Source: Nelumbo lutea (lineage: Eukaryota; Streptophyta; Magnoliopsida; Proteales; Nelumbonaceae). From it: a stretch of DNA of 64,000 nucleotides. Shown piece by piece: positions 23,593 through 35,205 of this stretch (its first letter is position 1; each line of letters begins with the position of its first letter). The notes below the pieces were generated by a model, which was given only the letters and a program-made list of their open reading frames with translations, did no database searches and was not told the origin of the DNA. Both the position numbers and the translations under genes were made by a program. The DNA lies in contig JAKGHH010000001.1 of NCBI GenBank assembly GCA_022828595.1, positions 73,094,401 through 73,158,400 of the forward strand. Reading direction: 5' to 3'.

Positions 23593-24063
23593 GTTGCCAT
23601 TGATATCATTGAATTGTTGGTTTTGGAAGATGTCAAATTCGATACTCAGTACATGGTTCTTGGGGCTGTTGTTGTTGGTGCAGTTAAAGAGGCCCATATT
23701 CTGAGCAAAGTCGGTGCCATTGATTCCAACAGTGGGAGCAAAGATGAAGATAAGGCTGTGACTAGAGAGTTGGCCCTCGCTGGGAGCGATAAAGAGGATG
23801 AAAGAGGTGTAGAATGGAAGGAGCGTGAAGGAGTTGGGAGGTCTAGTTGGAACATTTGTGAGGTAAAGGGTGCAACCAACAAAGAAAATAGAGTTGTTTG
23901 TAAGGATGAGAACACGAGACTTGAGCGAGGCAATGTCGTAGAACAAGAGATCGGAGGAATTAAAGCCGTTGAAGACCAAATCCACAACATACATTGATCG
24001 AAAGAACAAGGTTTTGGTTAGTAGTAGTAGGAATAGGAGTTGCCAATAGATAGGTTGTGCCAT
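23533..24063 (-). CDS. Chimeric ORF: signal peptide and L-type lectin domain fragment ending in the TIR
   Basis: 176 codons, no internal stop. Residues 1-25 are a hydrophobic signal peptide (QLLFLLLLTKTLFF). Residues about 30-155 match the N-terminal half of a legume-type lectin domain as in L-type lectin receptor kinases: FNGFNSSDLLFYDIASL, then LPFYTSFILFIAP and HSLIFIFAPTVGINGT, and SIEFDIFQNQQFNDINGNH. The metal- and sugar-binding D.N.NHVGI motif is just reached and then cut. The last 20 residues come from the inverted repeat, which supplies the stop. Parent proteins are plasma-membrane receptors; this fragment lacks the rest of the lectin domain, the membrane span and the kinase. The frame may be intact by recent capture or by use; expression is unknown. 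Confidence 0.8.
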   Translation of the reverse strand: MAQPIYWQLLFLLLLTKTLFFRSMYVVDLVFNGFNSSDLLFYDIASLKSRVLILTNNSIFFVGCTLYLTNVPTRPPNSFTLLPFYTSFILFIAPSEGQLSSHSLIFIFAPTVGINGTDFAQNMGLFNCTNNNSPKNHVLSIEFDIFQNQQFNDINGNHISIFYYFIHYLTNCEQCH

Positions 24064-24609
24064 TTCAGGAAAAAGGAGTATCAGATAGTAATTACTAATT
24101 AATGGGAGAAAGGTTGTGTTCGAATGGTTTTCACTCTTCAGAACTTATCTAAGATTTAAAGGGTTAAGGAAACTTTTTATTCATTAACCAAAGGAGGGAC
24201 CATCTGAGAATTTTTATCCACATACCCAGAAAAATTTGGTTCTCATGTTTGACAATGGATTGGACAAAGAATATGAGATTAATTAATTTCCTTGACAACT
24301 TTTTTATTGGGTTGAATGTAAAAGACTGATGAATTAGTTCTCTTTCTCTATAAAAGACTGATGACAAATTGTTCAATCTATGAATAGTCTAAGCTCTAAA
24401 TAGTCTAAGCTCAGAAGAAGAAGAAGAGGAGGAGGAGGAGAGAGAGAGAGAGAGGGGACCCACTTGTAATTCTTCTTTTAAAAGAGGAATTTTCAAGTGG
24501 GACCCACCTATATATTATTTCCAACCTTTATTAATTTATAATTAAGCAGTTTTTACTTTATTCAGTGGGACCCACTTGTAATTTTTCAATTTTTTGAGTT
24601 GAATAGTGT

Positions 24610-25219
24610 CATGTCAGCATTTCTTATTACTTTATTCATTATTTAATGGATTGTGAATGGCATCACTAACACCGTGTGTTTTGGACTAATGGTGACCTTT
24701 TCTATTTAGTTTGAGGTCTAAAATGGCCCTCTAAATTCTTTAAGGTCAAAGTTGGCCTTTTCACAAAGTTCAGGGGTTGTTAGAGCCAAAAATCCTTGCT
24801 TAATTACCATTAATCAATCCCATTACTTGTGTTAATTAATGACTCTTTATTGTACATATTACTTTATTAAACACGTACTTTAAAAAAATGTAAATTAAGA
24901 GACTTGAACCCTAGTAATTTGCTTTAAAAATTAAGGAACTTTCCATCCATCCACCATATTTAAATATATCAAAAATTGTAAAATATATTATATATAGTAT
25001 TTATATGAATCGTAGTATATATATGCATATGCCACATCATCACAGTTCAACCCTGTTTGAACCTCTCCCTTCTCTAGTTTTGTGCCCGGTCTGGTTCTTT
25101 GAACATTGGAAAATTTGTCTTATGATCATCCAGATCTCTTTATATATTATGTATTCATATCAAAGCTAAATTACAATGTCATCCCCTCCAAATAATAAAA
25201 GTAAATTGGTTAACTCTTC
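24610..25219 (-). repeat. Right arm of the 610-bp terminal inverted repeat
   Basis: Inverted copy of 22982-23592; its inner edge is at the word GTCATGTCAGCATTT and its outer edge at GGTTAACTCTTC. Confidence 0.9.
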
Positions 25220-25532
25220 TTGTGTGTGTCAGTGTGTATCTGTGTTATATAACCAGCCAGTTAGCTGGTTTTCATTGGGATTTTAGCAAATATTGATATT
25301 GGGGTGTAACCGGCCAAGGTCCCAGGTCATGATTCAACAAGTTCAACCAGCTGGTCCAGTCTGGTTTCCTAGACTGACTTTTTTCTCCCATCTAGCAGCT
25401 ACCCTTCTTTTCTCCCCAACGTTATTGTTGTCCTCTCTCATCTTTCCTCTACTTCAATAGTAATAGTAATAATCAAATATTTACAATTTAAAAGTGGATT
25501 CAATACAAGTCAAATAGAACTTACCTTATTAG

Positions 25533-25895
25533 TAGGGTTGTAATCAGATTGGATTCAAATTCCAATTATTGTATTTTCAAATCCAAATCTGAACCCAATC
25601 CAAGTCTAACTCCACTCTATTATCATTAAAGTAAAGGAAAATATAACAAATCAATTATTTTTTGACATATACACATATAAAAAATGCATATAAATATAGA
25701 ATATTATATATAATATCTATATATATGCATTATTATATTACATATAATCGGACTCAGATTTTTATCAGATTGGATGGGTACAAACCTGCAATTGATCCAA
25801 CTACTAAACGGGTGCAGGTTTTAACATCCAAGTCCGAGTAACTGGATTGAATATTGGATCAAGTATTGGATTTTTGAAGTCTGTTGACAACCCTA
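25533..25895. mobile_element. hAT-type MITE, perfect 8-bp target duplication
   Basis: Ends TAGGGTTGTAATCAGATT and, on the other strand, TAGGGTTGTCAACAGACT. Flanked by CTTATTAG at 25525-25532 and 25896-25903. 363 bp with GGATT/AATCC words and an A+T core; no coding capacity. Confidence 0.9.
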
Positions 25896-26089
25896 CTTAT
25901 TAGGAGAATTGAATAAGTGATGTCCAAAGAATGCAAAGTTATTTCAAGAGAAGCCTTGACTACATAATAACTATGGAAGAAAATGTGTGCCTAAGAATTA
26001 GATAAGTAATTTTAAAAGGGAAAAAAACTAGCACGGTTTAAATATAAAGTAATAGTAGAAAGAAATTGAATTTAGATGAAAATATTAAT

Positions 26090-27173
26090 ATCTGGTTTGA
26101 AAAGGCCAAATATTAAAAAAAAAAGAGAGAGAGAAATAAAAAAGAAGTGGCAAAAGAGGTTTTAGGGGAATCTAAAGGAATATAGCAAACCACTAAAGAA
26201 ACTTGGTAGTGGAATGAAGAGGTTCAAACTATAATTAAAAACAAAATGGGCATGTTATAAAGATGAGAAAAATACTATAAATGCAAAAAAAAAACACATA
26301 AAAGAAAGCTAAGTAAAGCATGTGAACCTGAATTTAAGGCATGTAATGAACTCCATAGTCCATACTAGAGAGGGAGAAAATGGAATTTATAAACTTGCAA
26401 AGATGAGAGGAAGAAAAGGTAGAGATTTAAATCTTACTAGATGCATAATAGAGGAAGATGAAGAGTCATAATAAAATAAAAGGAAATCAAGGAAAGATGG
26501 AGAAGCTATTTAAAAAAAATGCTAAATCTCAAACAAGATAGAGAAGAAAAAGAGGTGCCAAGGGGGGATGGGTAATAACTCTAGTATTACTACAAATGAT
26601 AAGTACCTTTTATGAAATTGAGTTTCTAATGTAAAAGAGGTTTCAAACAAGATAGAGAAGAAAAAGGCATTAGGACCTTATGGTATCCTAATAAAAGTTT
26701 GGAAAAGGCATGGAAGAGGTTGGCTTGTTATGGCTAACTAAACTATTTAATAAGAAAATGAAAACAAAGAAGATGCCAAACAAAAAGAGAAATATCACTA
26801 TGGTGTTTATATTCTAAAAACAGAGGCCATGCAAAAGTTACAATAATTACCATGGGGATTAAACTCATGGACCACATTATGAAACTTTGGGAGAGAGTAA
26901 TTGAGAAAATGTTATGACCGAAGAAGGTATATCGGAAAGTATAGTAAGACGGATTTGTCACGTGCAAAGAAAACCATGTACAGCACCTTTAAGAAGAAGC
27001 CACTTGTTACAAGTTGAAAGGGATAGAATAAATTGCCAAAAGGGCATGGAGTGAGAAATGATTGAAGGGCCCATAATTTAACAATGGATAGCACTTCCTA
27101 TAAAGAAATGGCCGAGCATGATTCATGTAGCCGTCCCATATAGTTGGGAGTGGGGACAAGGCGATGATGATGA
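26090..27173 (+). pseudogene. RTE-type LINE fragment with GATGAT tail
   Basis: Plus strand, with many frame breaks. In order: WWNEEVQTIIKNK near 26210 and a K-rich linker, EREGENGIYKLAKMRGRKGRDLN near 26370-26430, KALGPYGILIKVWK near 26660-26705 (RT region), YHGD/IKLMDHIMKLWERVIEK near 26850-26910. An internal deletion then leads to the C-terminal block DGFVTCKEN, KKPLVTS..G and the ending PI.LGVGTRR followed by GATGATGATGAT at about 27160-27172. This tail is characteristic of plant RTE LINEs. The 5' endonuclease part is absent. Confidence 0.8.
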
Positions 27174-28128
27174 TTTGCCGCTTGCATCTTCAATTATATT
27201 ATAGCATTTGAAAGGAAAAATGAAAAAAGTAAAGAAAGAAAAGGAGACCGAATTAATTTAAGCAGCCTTCACGTGTGCCCATATGGAAAACAATTGCATG
27301 CTAAGGAAATTTTTCCTTCTCTTACAGAAGCTATATCTACCAAAAGTAAATCTACCAGAACAAGTAATGACAAAATCTGTCTAATGAATTCCAACAAGTT
27401 AAATAGAAGGGGTTGAAGAACACGTAATGATCAAATCAATATCTAATGAATACAAACAAGTTAAATAAGGGGATGAAGATTAACATACCCAATCTGTAAA
27501 CTCGTCAAAGGGAAGAAAAATCGGCCGCTTTCAGCTGTCCTCGTCCACATTATCAAGTGCTGCCTAAAGCAGGAATTATCACCGACAAAACCCAAAATTT
27601 CTGCAAAAAAATTAGATCAGGAACGCTATGTATTCGAGAATTCTCTCAAATTACAGAAAAAGAAAGCAAGAAGAACAAGAAAAACAAAAGAAACTGGGAT
27701 AACAGCAAGAGGGGGGGAAAGAAAGAAAAAACAGTTGGAACCTGGAGAGAGTTCCGTGGAAGTGGTGAAATAACAAACAAAGGAAGAGAGACGAAACAAT
27801 CACAAGCGAACTTCATAACAAATCTGCTGCGCCCAGGTACGTGAAAGGCCGTGATCAGAAGACGGCAGAGAGCACACGGACAAGCAGAATAGACACGGCA
27901 CCAAAAACAACGAAACTAGAAATGAAAATGCGCCAAAGAGTCAACTATGAAGGAACTCCTGCTCCAAACCTCCAATGAGAAGAATAAGCCAGAAACTTCT
28001 CTTCCTCCTATTCTCTCTATCTCTATCTCAGCATTTTCAGAAGGAGTCTCGTTTGGCATGTAAGGCGTATGGAGAAGAAGCCTCTTATTAAGGAGACGTC
28101 GAAGGGGGAACGTCACGTCATTTAATTG
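27174..28128 (-). other. Possible truncated promoter and 5' leader of an unknown host gene
   Basis: More G+C- and CpG-rich than its surroundings. The minus strand shows GACGTGACGTTCC (ACGT-type boxes, about 28100), a pyrimidine-rich leader and GT-type donor-like sites after CTCTCCAG near 27740 and after ACAGATTG near 27497. No long conserved reading frame could be named. It may be the 5' end of a gene cut off by the RTE insertion. Confidence 0.3.
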
Positions 28129-28210
28129 GAGTATATATATATAGATATACATATATATATAGTATATAGATATACATATCTATATACATATATATATATA
28201 TATATATTTC
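28129..28210. repeat. (TA)n-rich microsatellite
   Basis: Alternating TATATA/CATATC sequence. The YIYI-type frames that cross it are artefacts. Confidence 0.9.
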
Positions 28211-30297
28211 TCCTCCTTTTTAATGTTTTATTCGTTTTAACACATTTAATGAGATATGCTTTTCCAATAATTAAATTAATTTTTTTATTTAAAATTTTTC
28301 CTAAATTACCTCTCCTAGTATTTCTCACTTTCTTTAAAATTATCTCTAATTTCTATTTATCTTTTCAATTATCTCTAATTCCTATTTATCTCCAAAATTA
28401 TTTCTAATTTAGTAAAGAATTTCTCCTAAATTATCTATAATTCTTATTTATCCTCTCCCCAACTTTTTGTCTATATATATCTAAAGAAAGTTTGGATTAA
28501 AAATTTTGAGAATTATTTAAATATTCTAACAAAATTATATAATAGCTTCAAAATATTTATAAAAAACACAAAAAATAATTTTACATTTTTACAAAAATAT
28601 ATCATGAAATTATGTACTAACAATTTAAATTATGTTTTTCAGATTATGATTAATTTAAAGAATTTTCAAATATTTAATAATATGTAATAGTTTTAAATAA
28701 ATAAAATTCAAATAACAAAAAAATTAATATTTTATAGATTATTTAAATATTTAAATAACTAAATATTTATCATAACTAGACTTTAAATATTTAAAATAAT
28801 GAAATTATGTAATAAAATTTAATCATTTCTTCAAAGTAGAAAAATAATTATAATATAATATTGAAATTAATAATAATTTAATATATTACAAAATTAATAA
28901 TGAAATTATGTAATAATAGTATAAATTATGATTTTATGGATAGTTAAATTCAATAAATAATTAATATTTTACATATTATTTAAGTATTTAAATAACAAAA
29001 CATTTTAACATAACTAGGTTTTAAATAGTTAAAATAAAGAAATTATGAAATAAATTTAAAAAAAACTAAAATGTAGAAAAATAATTATAACATAATATTG
29101 AAATTAATAATAATTTAATATTTCTAAATAATATTATAAATAATTAATTTCACTTATATCAAGTAATAATTCAAGAAAATAACTTTCAAAAAAATAATAT
29201 TAATTAATAATAATTTTAAACTATTAATCTGTAATTATTATATAATTATATATACTAAAATTGATATTTATTGTATTTTAGTAATTATTTATTGTTTTTT
29301 GTGATAAATGTATTTTCAATGATTATGTATAAATTTATTTTGTTTTGTTATTTAACAAAAAAACTTTCAATAATTATTAGAGATTAAATTACTATTATTG
29401 AAATTTTTAAATTTAATTTATTGCATTTTTTGTATTTATTGTATTTTTGTTATAAGTTATTGATTAATATTTATTAGAGATTAAACTATTATTTGAGATT
29501 ATACTATTTATTGACTAAGTTAATATATTTTTAGTACTTATTGTATTTTTATAATTTCTATAATTATTGTATTTTTCATTATCAATATATTTTCAATAAT
29601 TGTCTATTTACACTATAAATTTTTAAATAATTAATGGAGATTAAACTATTGCTATTTATCAAAGATGAGACTATAATTTAGCTGAAATTATGAGTGTTCA
29701 TGAGTTAGTTCAATTTGGTAGTAGGCTATTTGGCCAACCAAATTGACTTGGTCAAGTTAGGGAGTTGGTCAGATAAAACCAACTAACTTTTTATGAAAAC
29801 CGAACCACACAAGTTGTATCGGTTTAGGTCGGATTTTTGGTTTTGTCAGTCAATTCAAAAGATTTAAACTTAAAAATTTAATTTTAAAAATTACAGTGCA
29901 ATTATTAAAATATAAATTTAAAAATTAGATTTATGATATAAAACATTTTAGACTAAGAAATATGGAAAATTTTCCACTTTTCCATATTAAAACTTATATT
30001 AATATACCCATGGTTAAGTCATTCAATTTCGGTCAGTTTACAAATGGCTAAAGCGAAATTGATCCAACTTGGCCGAATTGGGAAGTTTTTGAACCAAATT
30101 CAACCTAATATACTAGAAAATCGACCAACTCAGGTTGAGTTAATCGGGTTGGTCGGTTTCATCATAACTGAAATTAATTATTGTTATTTCGTATTACAAA
30201 AAATTTATTAAAAGTAGTATATAAAATATGAATAATTATTAATTATTTAAAAAGTTAAAAACATAAAACATTTGTATACTCTTATGTGTTTCTATTA
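28211..30297. repeat. A+T-rich dispersed repeat, copy 1
   Basis: About 2.1 kb of very A+T-rich noncoding DNA. It shares ordered landmarks with 52236-53890: the CTAATTTAG..TCTCCTAAATTAT region, TTCTTATTTATC.TCTCCCC, GAATTATTTAAATATTCTAAC and, near the end, TTTGGCCAACCAAATTGAC and TTCAAAAGATTTAAACTTAA. No reading frame. Its exact ends and class are unknown. Confidence 0.75.
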
Positions 30298-31188
30298 GGG
30301 TCATTTACTAGAATACACCTTTAGGGATGGCAATTTTCTCCATCCCCAATGGGGACCCGATTTCTATGACCTAATGGGGCTGGGGATGGGGACGAGGAAC
30401 CATAGGAATCCCCAGTCGAGGTTGGGGTCGGGATCGGGGATGAGGATTGAGGTCTCCGCCTTGCCCCGACCCCAATTAAATATATTAAATATTATTTATA
30501 TTAAATGTACTATTATATTATTTATATTATATATATATATATATATATCAAAACATATTTAAAACATTATTTATAATTAAAAAATTTTATTTATTTAAAA
30601 AAATACTATTATCTAAAAACATTTTGGGGATTTGGGTCCCCATGGGGAACCCATCCCCTTTGGGGATCATGGATGGGGGTTAATTTTAGAATCAGGGTTG
30701 GGGACGGGCAATATGATCCTAGCCTCGAACCTGCTCCATAGACATTCCTACACACCTTATAGTTTTACATATTTACTTAAATCCACCTTATAGTTTTCAT
30801 TTACTAAAATTATCACATATATTTTACAACTTATTTGCTTAATCAACCTTTCATTAAAAGAGTGTTTGTTTGGTCATTAGGCTCATGATTTTTCATTCCA
30901 AAAATACCCTTAAAACTTTTTTTGTATAGAAAACAAAATTGACCAAATATAGCTAATGGAGTGATTGTCTATGTATTATTAAGGGCAAAATGGTATTTTT
31001 ATTTTTTTTCTTTTGATTAAATTTATTTAAATGAACATTAGGGTCAACACTATCATTTTCCACTATCATCTAATGGAATATTGAGTAAATCCATTACAAA
31101 TTATAAGTGATGTTTTAGAAAAATGCTAACTATATGGTAGATTTTAGTAAATCCGTGAAACTATAAGGGGTATTTTAATAAGTAATTC
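30298..31188. mobile_element. Small non-autonomous MULE with a nested hAT MITE
   Basis: Perfect 9-bp target duplication TTTCTATTA at 30289-30297 and 31189-31197. Ends: GGGTCATTTACTAGAATACACC on the left (first 20 shown in part) and GAATTACTTATTAAAATACC on the other strand at the right. The inverted arms, about 120-150 bp, share CTTATAGTTT and ATTTACT..AATC.ACC words. The interior (30770-31080) has no gene. Without the MITE and its duplication the element is about 454 bp. Confidence 0.88.
30322..30750. mobile_element. hAT-type MITE of the TAGGRATGGCAAT family
   Basis: Starts TAGGGATGGCAATTTTC and ends, on the other strand, TAGGAATGTCTATGG. 8-bp flanks TACACCTT (30314-30321) and CACACCTT (30751-30758) differ at one base. 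429 bp, with blocks of CCCCAATGGGGA words around a TA-rich core. Inserted in the left arm of the MULE. Related copies at 57252-57625 and 57761-58226. Confidence 0.9.
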
Positions 31189-31197
31189 TTTCTATTA

Positions 31198-32130
31198 TTT
31201 AGCTTTGACTTAATAAATCCAATGCATCGCGCTCACAATTAAAACCAAAATTTTTGCGAGGTAAAGAACTGAGAATCCTCCGATTTGACACTTCCCGCCA
31301 CTATCGTTTCATTGTCTTTTGAGCCTAAGGTTTGCCGCTCTCTAATCTCTATGGCAAATCAATCAAATTATTAGGAAGACAATTTCAAATGCGACTGAGT
31401 CGGGATCCTCTGTGGTTGTGACTTATGTGACACACGTTGTTAATTGTTTGGTAGGATTTGGACACCTAGACGGCTAGACCAGACATAGAGGAAACTTTAA
31501 GAATATCTCTCTACAGTACAGTTAATGCATACAACTAACAATGGTTTGGAACTGTCTCCAATCCTCTCTTATCTAGTGGGACCACATTACTTGGGTGTTG
31601 GTGTTTCACTCTCAATCCATTGCAATTCTACAAAGTGTTAGACAATTATGCCCTTAGCTCCAATCAGATTGACGTATCTTTTGACAATTATTGTAAATGA
31701 ATAAAGTACATAATTGATTCATGTCATTGTGGTGTGTATCTATGTAATACCCTTAAACTGGACACTTACGAGACTCGTATTAGTTTAGAATCTTCACAAC
31801 CGTTGGATAGATCTAAGGAGATTTATCCTGCCAAGGCTGACACTGATGTACCACCAAGTTGGTTGGGGTGCTTGTCTCAACTGCCAGGGTGAGACCTGAG
31901 GTACATATAGTGTGGGTTTTCTTGAAACTCTGAACTAGACCAAAATTCCAGTATTGCCTTGGACCCTAGAGATAGATGGGCAAAACTGGAATGTTACACC
32001 TAACCCCTAAACTCGATTATGGTACTGCACTAGGTGTCAGATCGGGCTATCTTTGATATGTCAATCAATGAGATCCTTAGAGGGGGTCAAAACTTGGGTA
32101 TGTTGGAATAGTCCGAGAATTCATCTGAGT
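31198..32130. other. Gene-less stretch upstream of copia remnant 3
   Basis: No gene recognised. At 31250-31400 the base composition resembles a plant 5' leader, but no frame follows. No LTR matching 34432-35205 was found here. Confidence 0.4.
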
Positions 32131-32180
32131 GGCAAACGGAAACTTCACCAAACTCAAGGGACCTTATTCATTTAAGTGCC

Positions 32181-33000
32181 TTGCCTTTACTAGAAATGGC
32201 AAACGGAAACATCACCAAACTGTTGGATGATAACAAACTCAAGGGGTCTAATTATGCTGACTGGTTCCAAAACCTTATGCTGGTTCTGACATCCGAGAAA
32301 TTGGACAAAGTTGCTAAGAACCTTACTCCGAATCATCCAAGTGATAGGGCTTTTGAGGCCCGAAGAAGAGTGTATTAAGAATGGGAAGAGAAAAACTCTC
32401 TTGCCCGGTGTTATATTATAGCCTCTTTAGACAATCCGATACAACGACAATTTGATAAGATCAAAGTGTCCAAGAATATATTGGATAGTCTAAAAACTAT
32501 GTATGAACAGCAAAACCGTTATACTCGACAAAAGGTCTTAAAATTGTTTATGACCGCACAGATGACTGAGAACCAACAGGTTCATAACCATTATCTAAAG
32601 ATGATGGGTTATATTAATGAATTGGAGGCTCTCGGGTTAGGGTTAGATCATGACACCAAATTTGATGTTGTCCTCAATTCTTTACCTCCATCATTCAATC
32701 AGTTTATCATAAATTACAACATGAATAAACTAAATGTTAGCCTTTAATAACTCAGCAATATGTTGTAGAGTGTTGAAAAACCGATTAAGAAGGATAAGCC
32801 GATAGCCATGCTTGTTGGAGGTGGCAAATTAGACAAAAAAAAAGCGAAAGGCTAAAAGGAAGGCTTAGAAAAAGGGTAGCAAAACTAAAAAACAGAAGAA
32901 AGATAAGGCATCAGATGCTTGTCACTTCTACGAACAAACCGACCACCAGAAGAGGAATTGTCCTCAATATCTAGAGACTAAGAAGCAAGGTAATTTCGAA
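32181..33000 (+). pseudogene. copia 3 gag
   Basis: Opens NGNITKLLDDNKLKGSNYADW, the usual copia gag start, then ANNLTPNHPS-like and, after a stop near 32377, YIIASLDNPIQRQF, KNILDSLKTMYEQQNRYTRQ, QMTENQQVHNHYLKMMGYINELE and NSLPPSFNQFIINYNMNK (UBN2/retrotran_gag family). The zinc knuckle near 32920-32965 reads CHFYEQTDHQKRNC, with the second cysteine replaced by tyrosine. Several stops after 32745. Confidence 0.85.
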
Positions 33001-33400
33001 TCTTTTAAAATAGAGACCAATTTGTTGGTCACTTCTGCTTCCTGGTGTATTAATTCCAGGGCTTTAACTCATGCATGTAACTCACTGCAGGGGTTCAAGA
33101 TAAGCTGAAGATTGAGTAACAAATAAGTGATACTCTACTTGGGGACTTCTACAACAGTTGCAACTATAGCCATAGGAACTAATTTTCAATGAAGGAATAA
33201 TTGTACTTAAATATTGTCTTTTCGTACCTAATTTAAGAAGAAATTTGATTTTTGTATCAAAATTGTGCATGGATGGTTATTCTATTTTATCCAGTAATGT
33301 GATTACTATTAAACGGAATAACAAATTCCTCACATACAGAGAACTTGAGAACGGCCTCTATGTTCTCCATTCTTCTTTGTAAACAAGCATTACCGAAACT

Positions 33401-34430
33401 ATGTCAGAAATAATCATCAAGAAGAAAACTCGTGATACAGTTAATCCCACATGTATGTGGCATTATCGACTTGGCCACATTAATATAGATCATATCACAA
33501 GGTTAGTAAATGATGATCCTTTGGATTTTCTAATTGTAGAAGATCTTCCAACCTCTAAACATTGTCTTCAGGGTAAGATGACGAAGCAACCATTTACCGA
33601 TAAGCCTAAAAGGTCTACAGGCACACTTGACCTTATACATATTGATTTATGTGGTCCCCTAAATGTTAGGACACATAACCAACACGTTTATTTTATAAAT
33701 TTTATCGATGATTACTCATGGTATAGTTACGTGCACCTAATGAGACATAAGTCTGGATCTTTTGAAAAGTTCAAAGAATTCATACAAGAAGTCAAGAAAC
33801 AGTTAGGAAGAGAAATTAAGACCCTTCGATCAAACCGAGACGACTAGTATCTCTCTAATGAATTCAATGACTACTTAAAGGAAAATGGGATTGTATTACA
33901 ACTAGCTCCTCCTGCTACACCACAATTAAATGGTGTGTCAGAGAGGAGAAATCAGACTCTATTAGATATGGTCCGATCATTTTTCGTCCACTCAGAGTTA
34001 CCTACATCATTTTGGGGTTTTGCATTAGACTTCGATTTACCTGTTGAACCAGGTTCCAACCAAATCCGTTTCTAAGACTCCATATAAGCTATGAACCGGT
34101 AAGAAACCAAGTGTAAGACACTTGAAAATTTGGGGTTATATGGCACATGTTAAAAAAACTAGTGCTGACAAATTAGAATATGAGATCAGCAGTTGCCTAT
34201 TTGTAGGTTACCCCAAAGGCTCTATAAGTTACTTATTCTATGATCCAAAAGAATAAAAAAGTGTTTTGCATTCGAAATGCCCACTTCTAGAAGAAGATTA
34301 CATCCTGGATAATCATCATAAAGAAGTTGTTCTTGATGAGGAGAGCCCAGGGGTAGTGAGAGATGTCCCACCAGCTCCAAAAAATAATCTTCTTAGAAAA
34401 AGATTACATCCCAATGACCATTTAGTGTAA
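33401..34430 (+). pseudogene. copia 3 integrase
   Basis: HYRLGHINIDHITRLV and the CLQGKMTKQPF zinc region (second cysteine altered to leave CLQGK), then DLIHIDLCGPLNVRTH (first Asp), FIDDYSWYSYVHLM, RSNRDD followed by a stop (second Asp), and QLNGVSERRNQTLLDMVRSF (Glu) near 33930. The C-terminal part, KIWGYMAHVKK and LFVGYPKGSISYLFYDPKE, is interrupted at 33847, 34075 and 34255. Confidence 0.88.
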
Positions 34431-34431
34431 A

Positions 34432-35205
34432 TGTCGGGCCCATTAAAAGCTCATAGTGATAGACTCAAGGGTTCACTGTTTCTTATATTGAATTCGGCCA
34501 AGCATTGTAACAAAAGTTAGGCTGAACCCATGTGGCTGATGTGTAGATCAATGTTTGAGTCCTACAACATACAAAGAAAGCCAACTTGGCAACATGTTAA
34601 GAAGTTATGATCACATAAACTTAATGGGCCTAAAGCCCAATTTTGAACATGGTTAATTAGATTAATTAAATAGGGGCGAATCTGGGTTTGGATCAACAGA
34701 TAAGGATAAGAGGATAAGTCTTATGCACTTAAAGAGTACAAATCCAAATAAAGATTTGGATCAGGAAACTCCTAATCAAGTTAGGAGGTTGTCTCTTTAA
34801 GGCTATAAATAAGAGAGTAGGGCGGGCATGCAAAAAACACTGGACAAGACACAACAAATTGCAGAGTTCTTCCCTGTTTTTGCCGCCCCTACCCAATTCG
34901 ATCTCCACCTGTAGGAATGATCAAGAATTGTTCTTGACATTACTTATTGGTGGAAGAAGCAATTTGAAGTCGTGCTCACCAGCCCTCTACTCTATTCTTG
35001 CTAAAGAATTCGGTTCTTGCCGAAAAGCCATCCTGCTAATCCTGCTTCACCTCACACTGTGTCATCTTCAGTAGAAGCAGGTTTTGGTTTTCTTCTTGGG
35101 CGTGAACACCTTCATTGGGAGTTACTGCTACTCCGTATTAGGTACATCCCTCTCCTCCCTTTTGGTTTCAGATCTGGTCTGGTTTGGTTCAAGATTGATC
35201 ATTGA
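34432..35205 (+). repeat. Possible 3' LTR of copia element 3
   Basis: Starts TGTCGGGCCCATTAAAAG directly after the last coding trace and has a promoter-like GGCTATAAATAAGAG near 34801-34815 with a leader downstream, as in an LTR. No second copy in the window and no target duplication seen. Confidence 0.45.

Larger units (their letters stand above)
22982..25219. mobile_element. Long-TIR Pack-MULE-like element carrying a lectin-receptor fragment
   Basis: Two arms of about 610 bp (22982-23592 and 24610-25219) are inverted copies at roughly 88-90 percent identity. Ends are GATGAGTTAACCAATTTAC on the left and GAAGAGTTAACCAATTTAC on the right, other strand. The 1-kb interior holds a minus-strand lectin-domain coding segment plus its upstream region and two GTGGGACCCAC-type words near 24500 and 24570. 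The long arms and the captured gene suit a Mutator-like element, but I found no 9-bp target duplication and no transposase. Confidence 0.82.
32131..34430 (+). mobile_element. Third Ty1/copia element, decayed, plus strand
   Basis: Gag, pre-integrase and integrase remains follow in order on the plus strand; protease, RT and RNase H are missing. A short direct repeat (GGCAAACGGAAAC.TCACCAAACT at about 32134 and 32198) lies at the gag start. No 5' LTR was found; a possible 3' LTR starts at 34432. Confidence 0.8.

Noticed and set aside
22973..25228. A 9-bp target duplication for the long-TIR element
   Set aside because: TTAATAAAA on the left does not match TTGTGTGTG on the right, and shifting the ends did not help.
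27557..27844. Basic 95-residue ORF on the plus strand
   Set aside because: Low-complexity Lys/Asn/Arg composition antisense to a probable leader; no family features.
28126..28407. Tyr-Ile repeat proteins on both strands
   Set aside because: They come from the (TA)n microsatellite; no initiation context or homology.
31420..32130. 5' LTR for copia element 3
   Set aside because: No similarity to 34432-35205, no primer site next to gag.
32634..32648. Telomere-like GGGTTAGGGTTAG
   Set aside because: Only two units, within the gag coding frame of copia element 3 (Leu-Gly-Leu).
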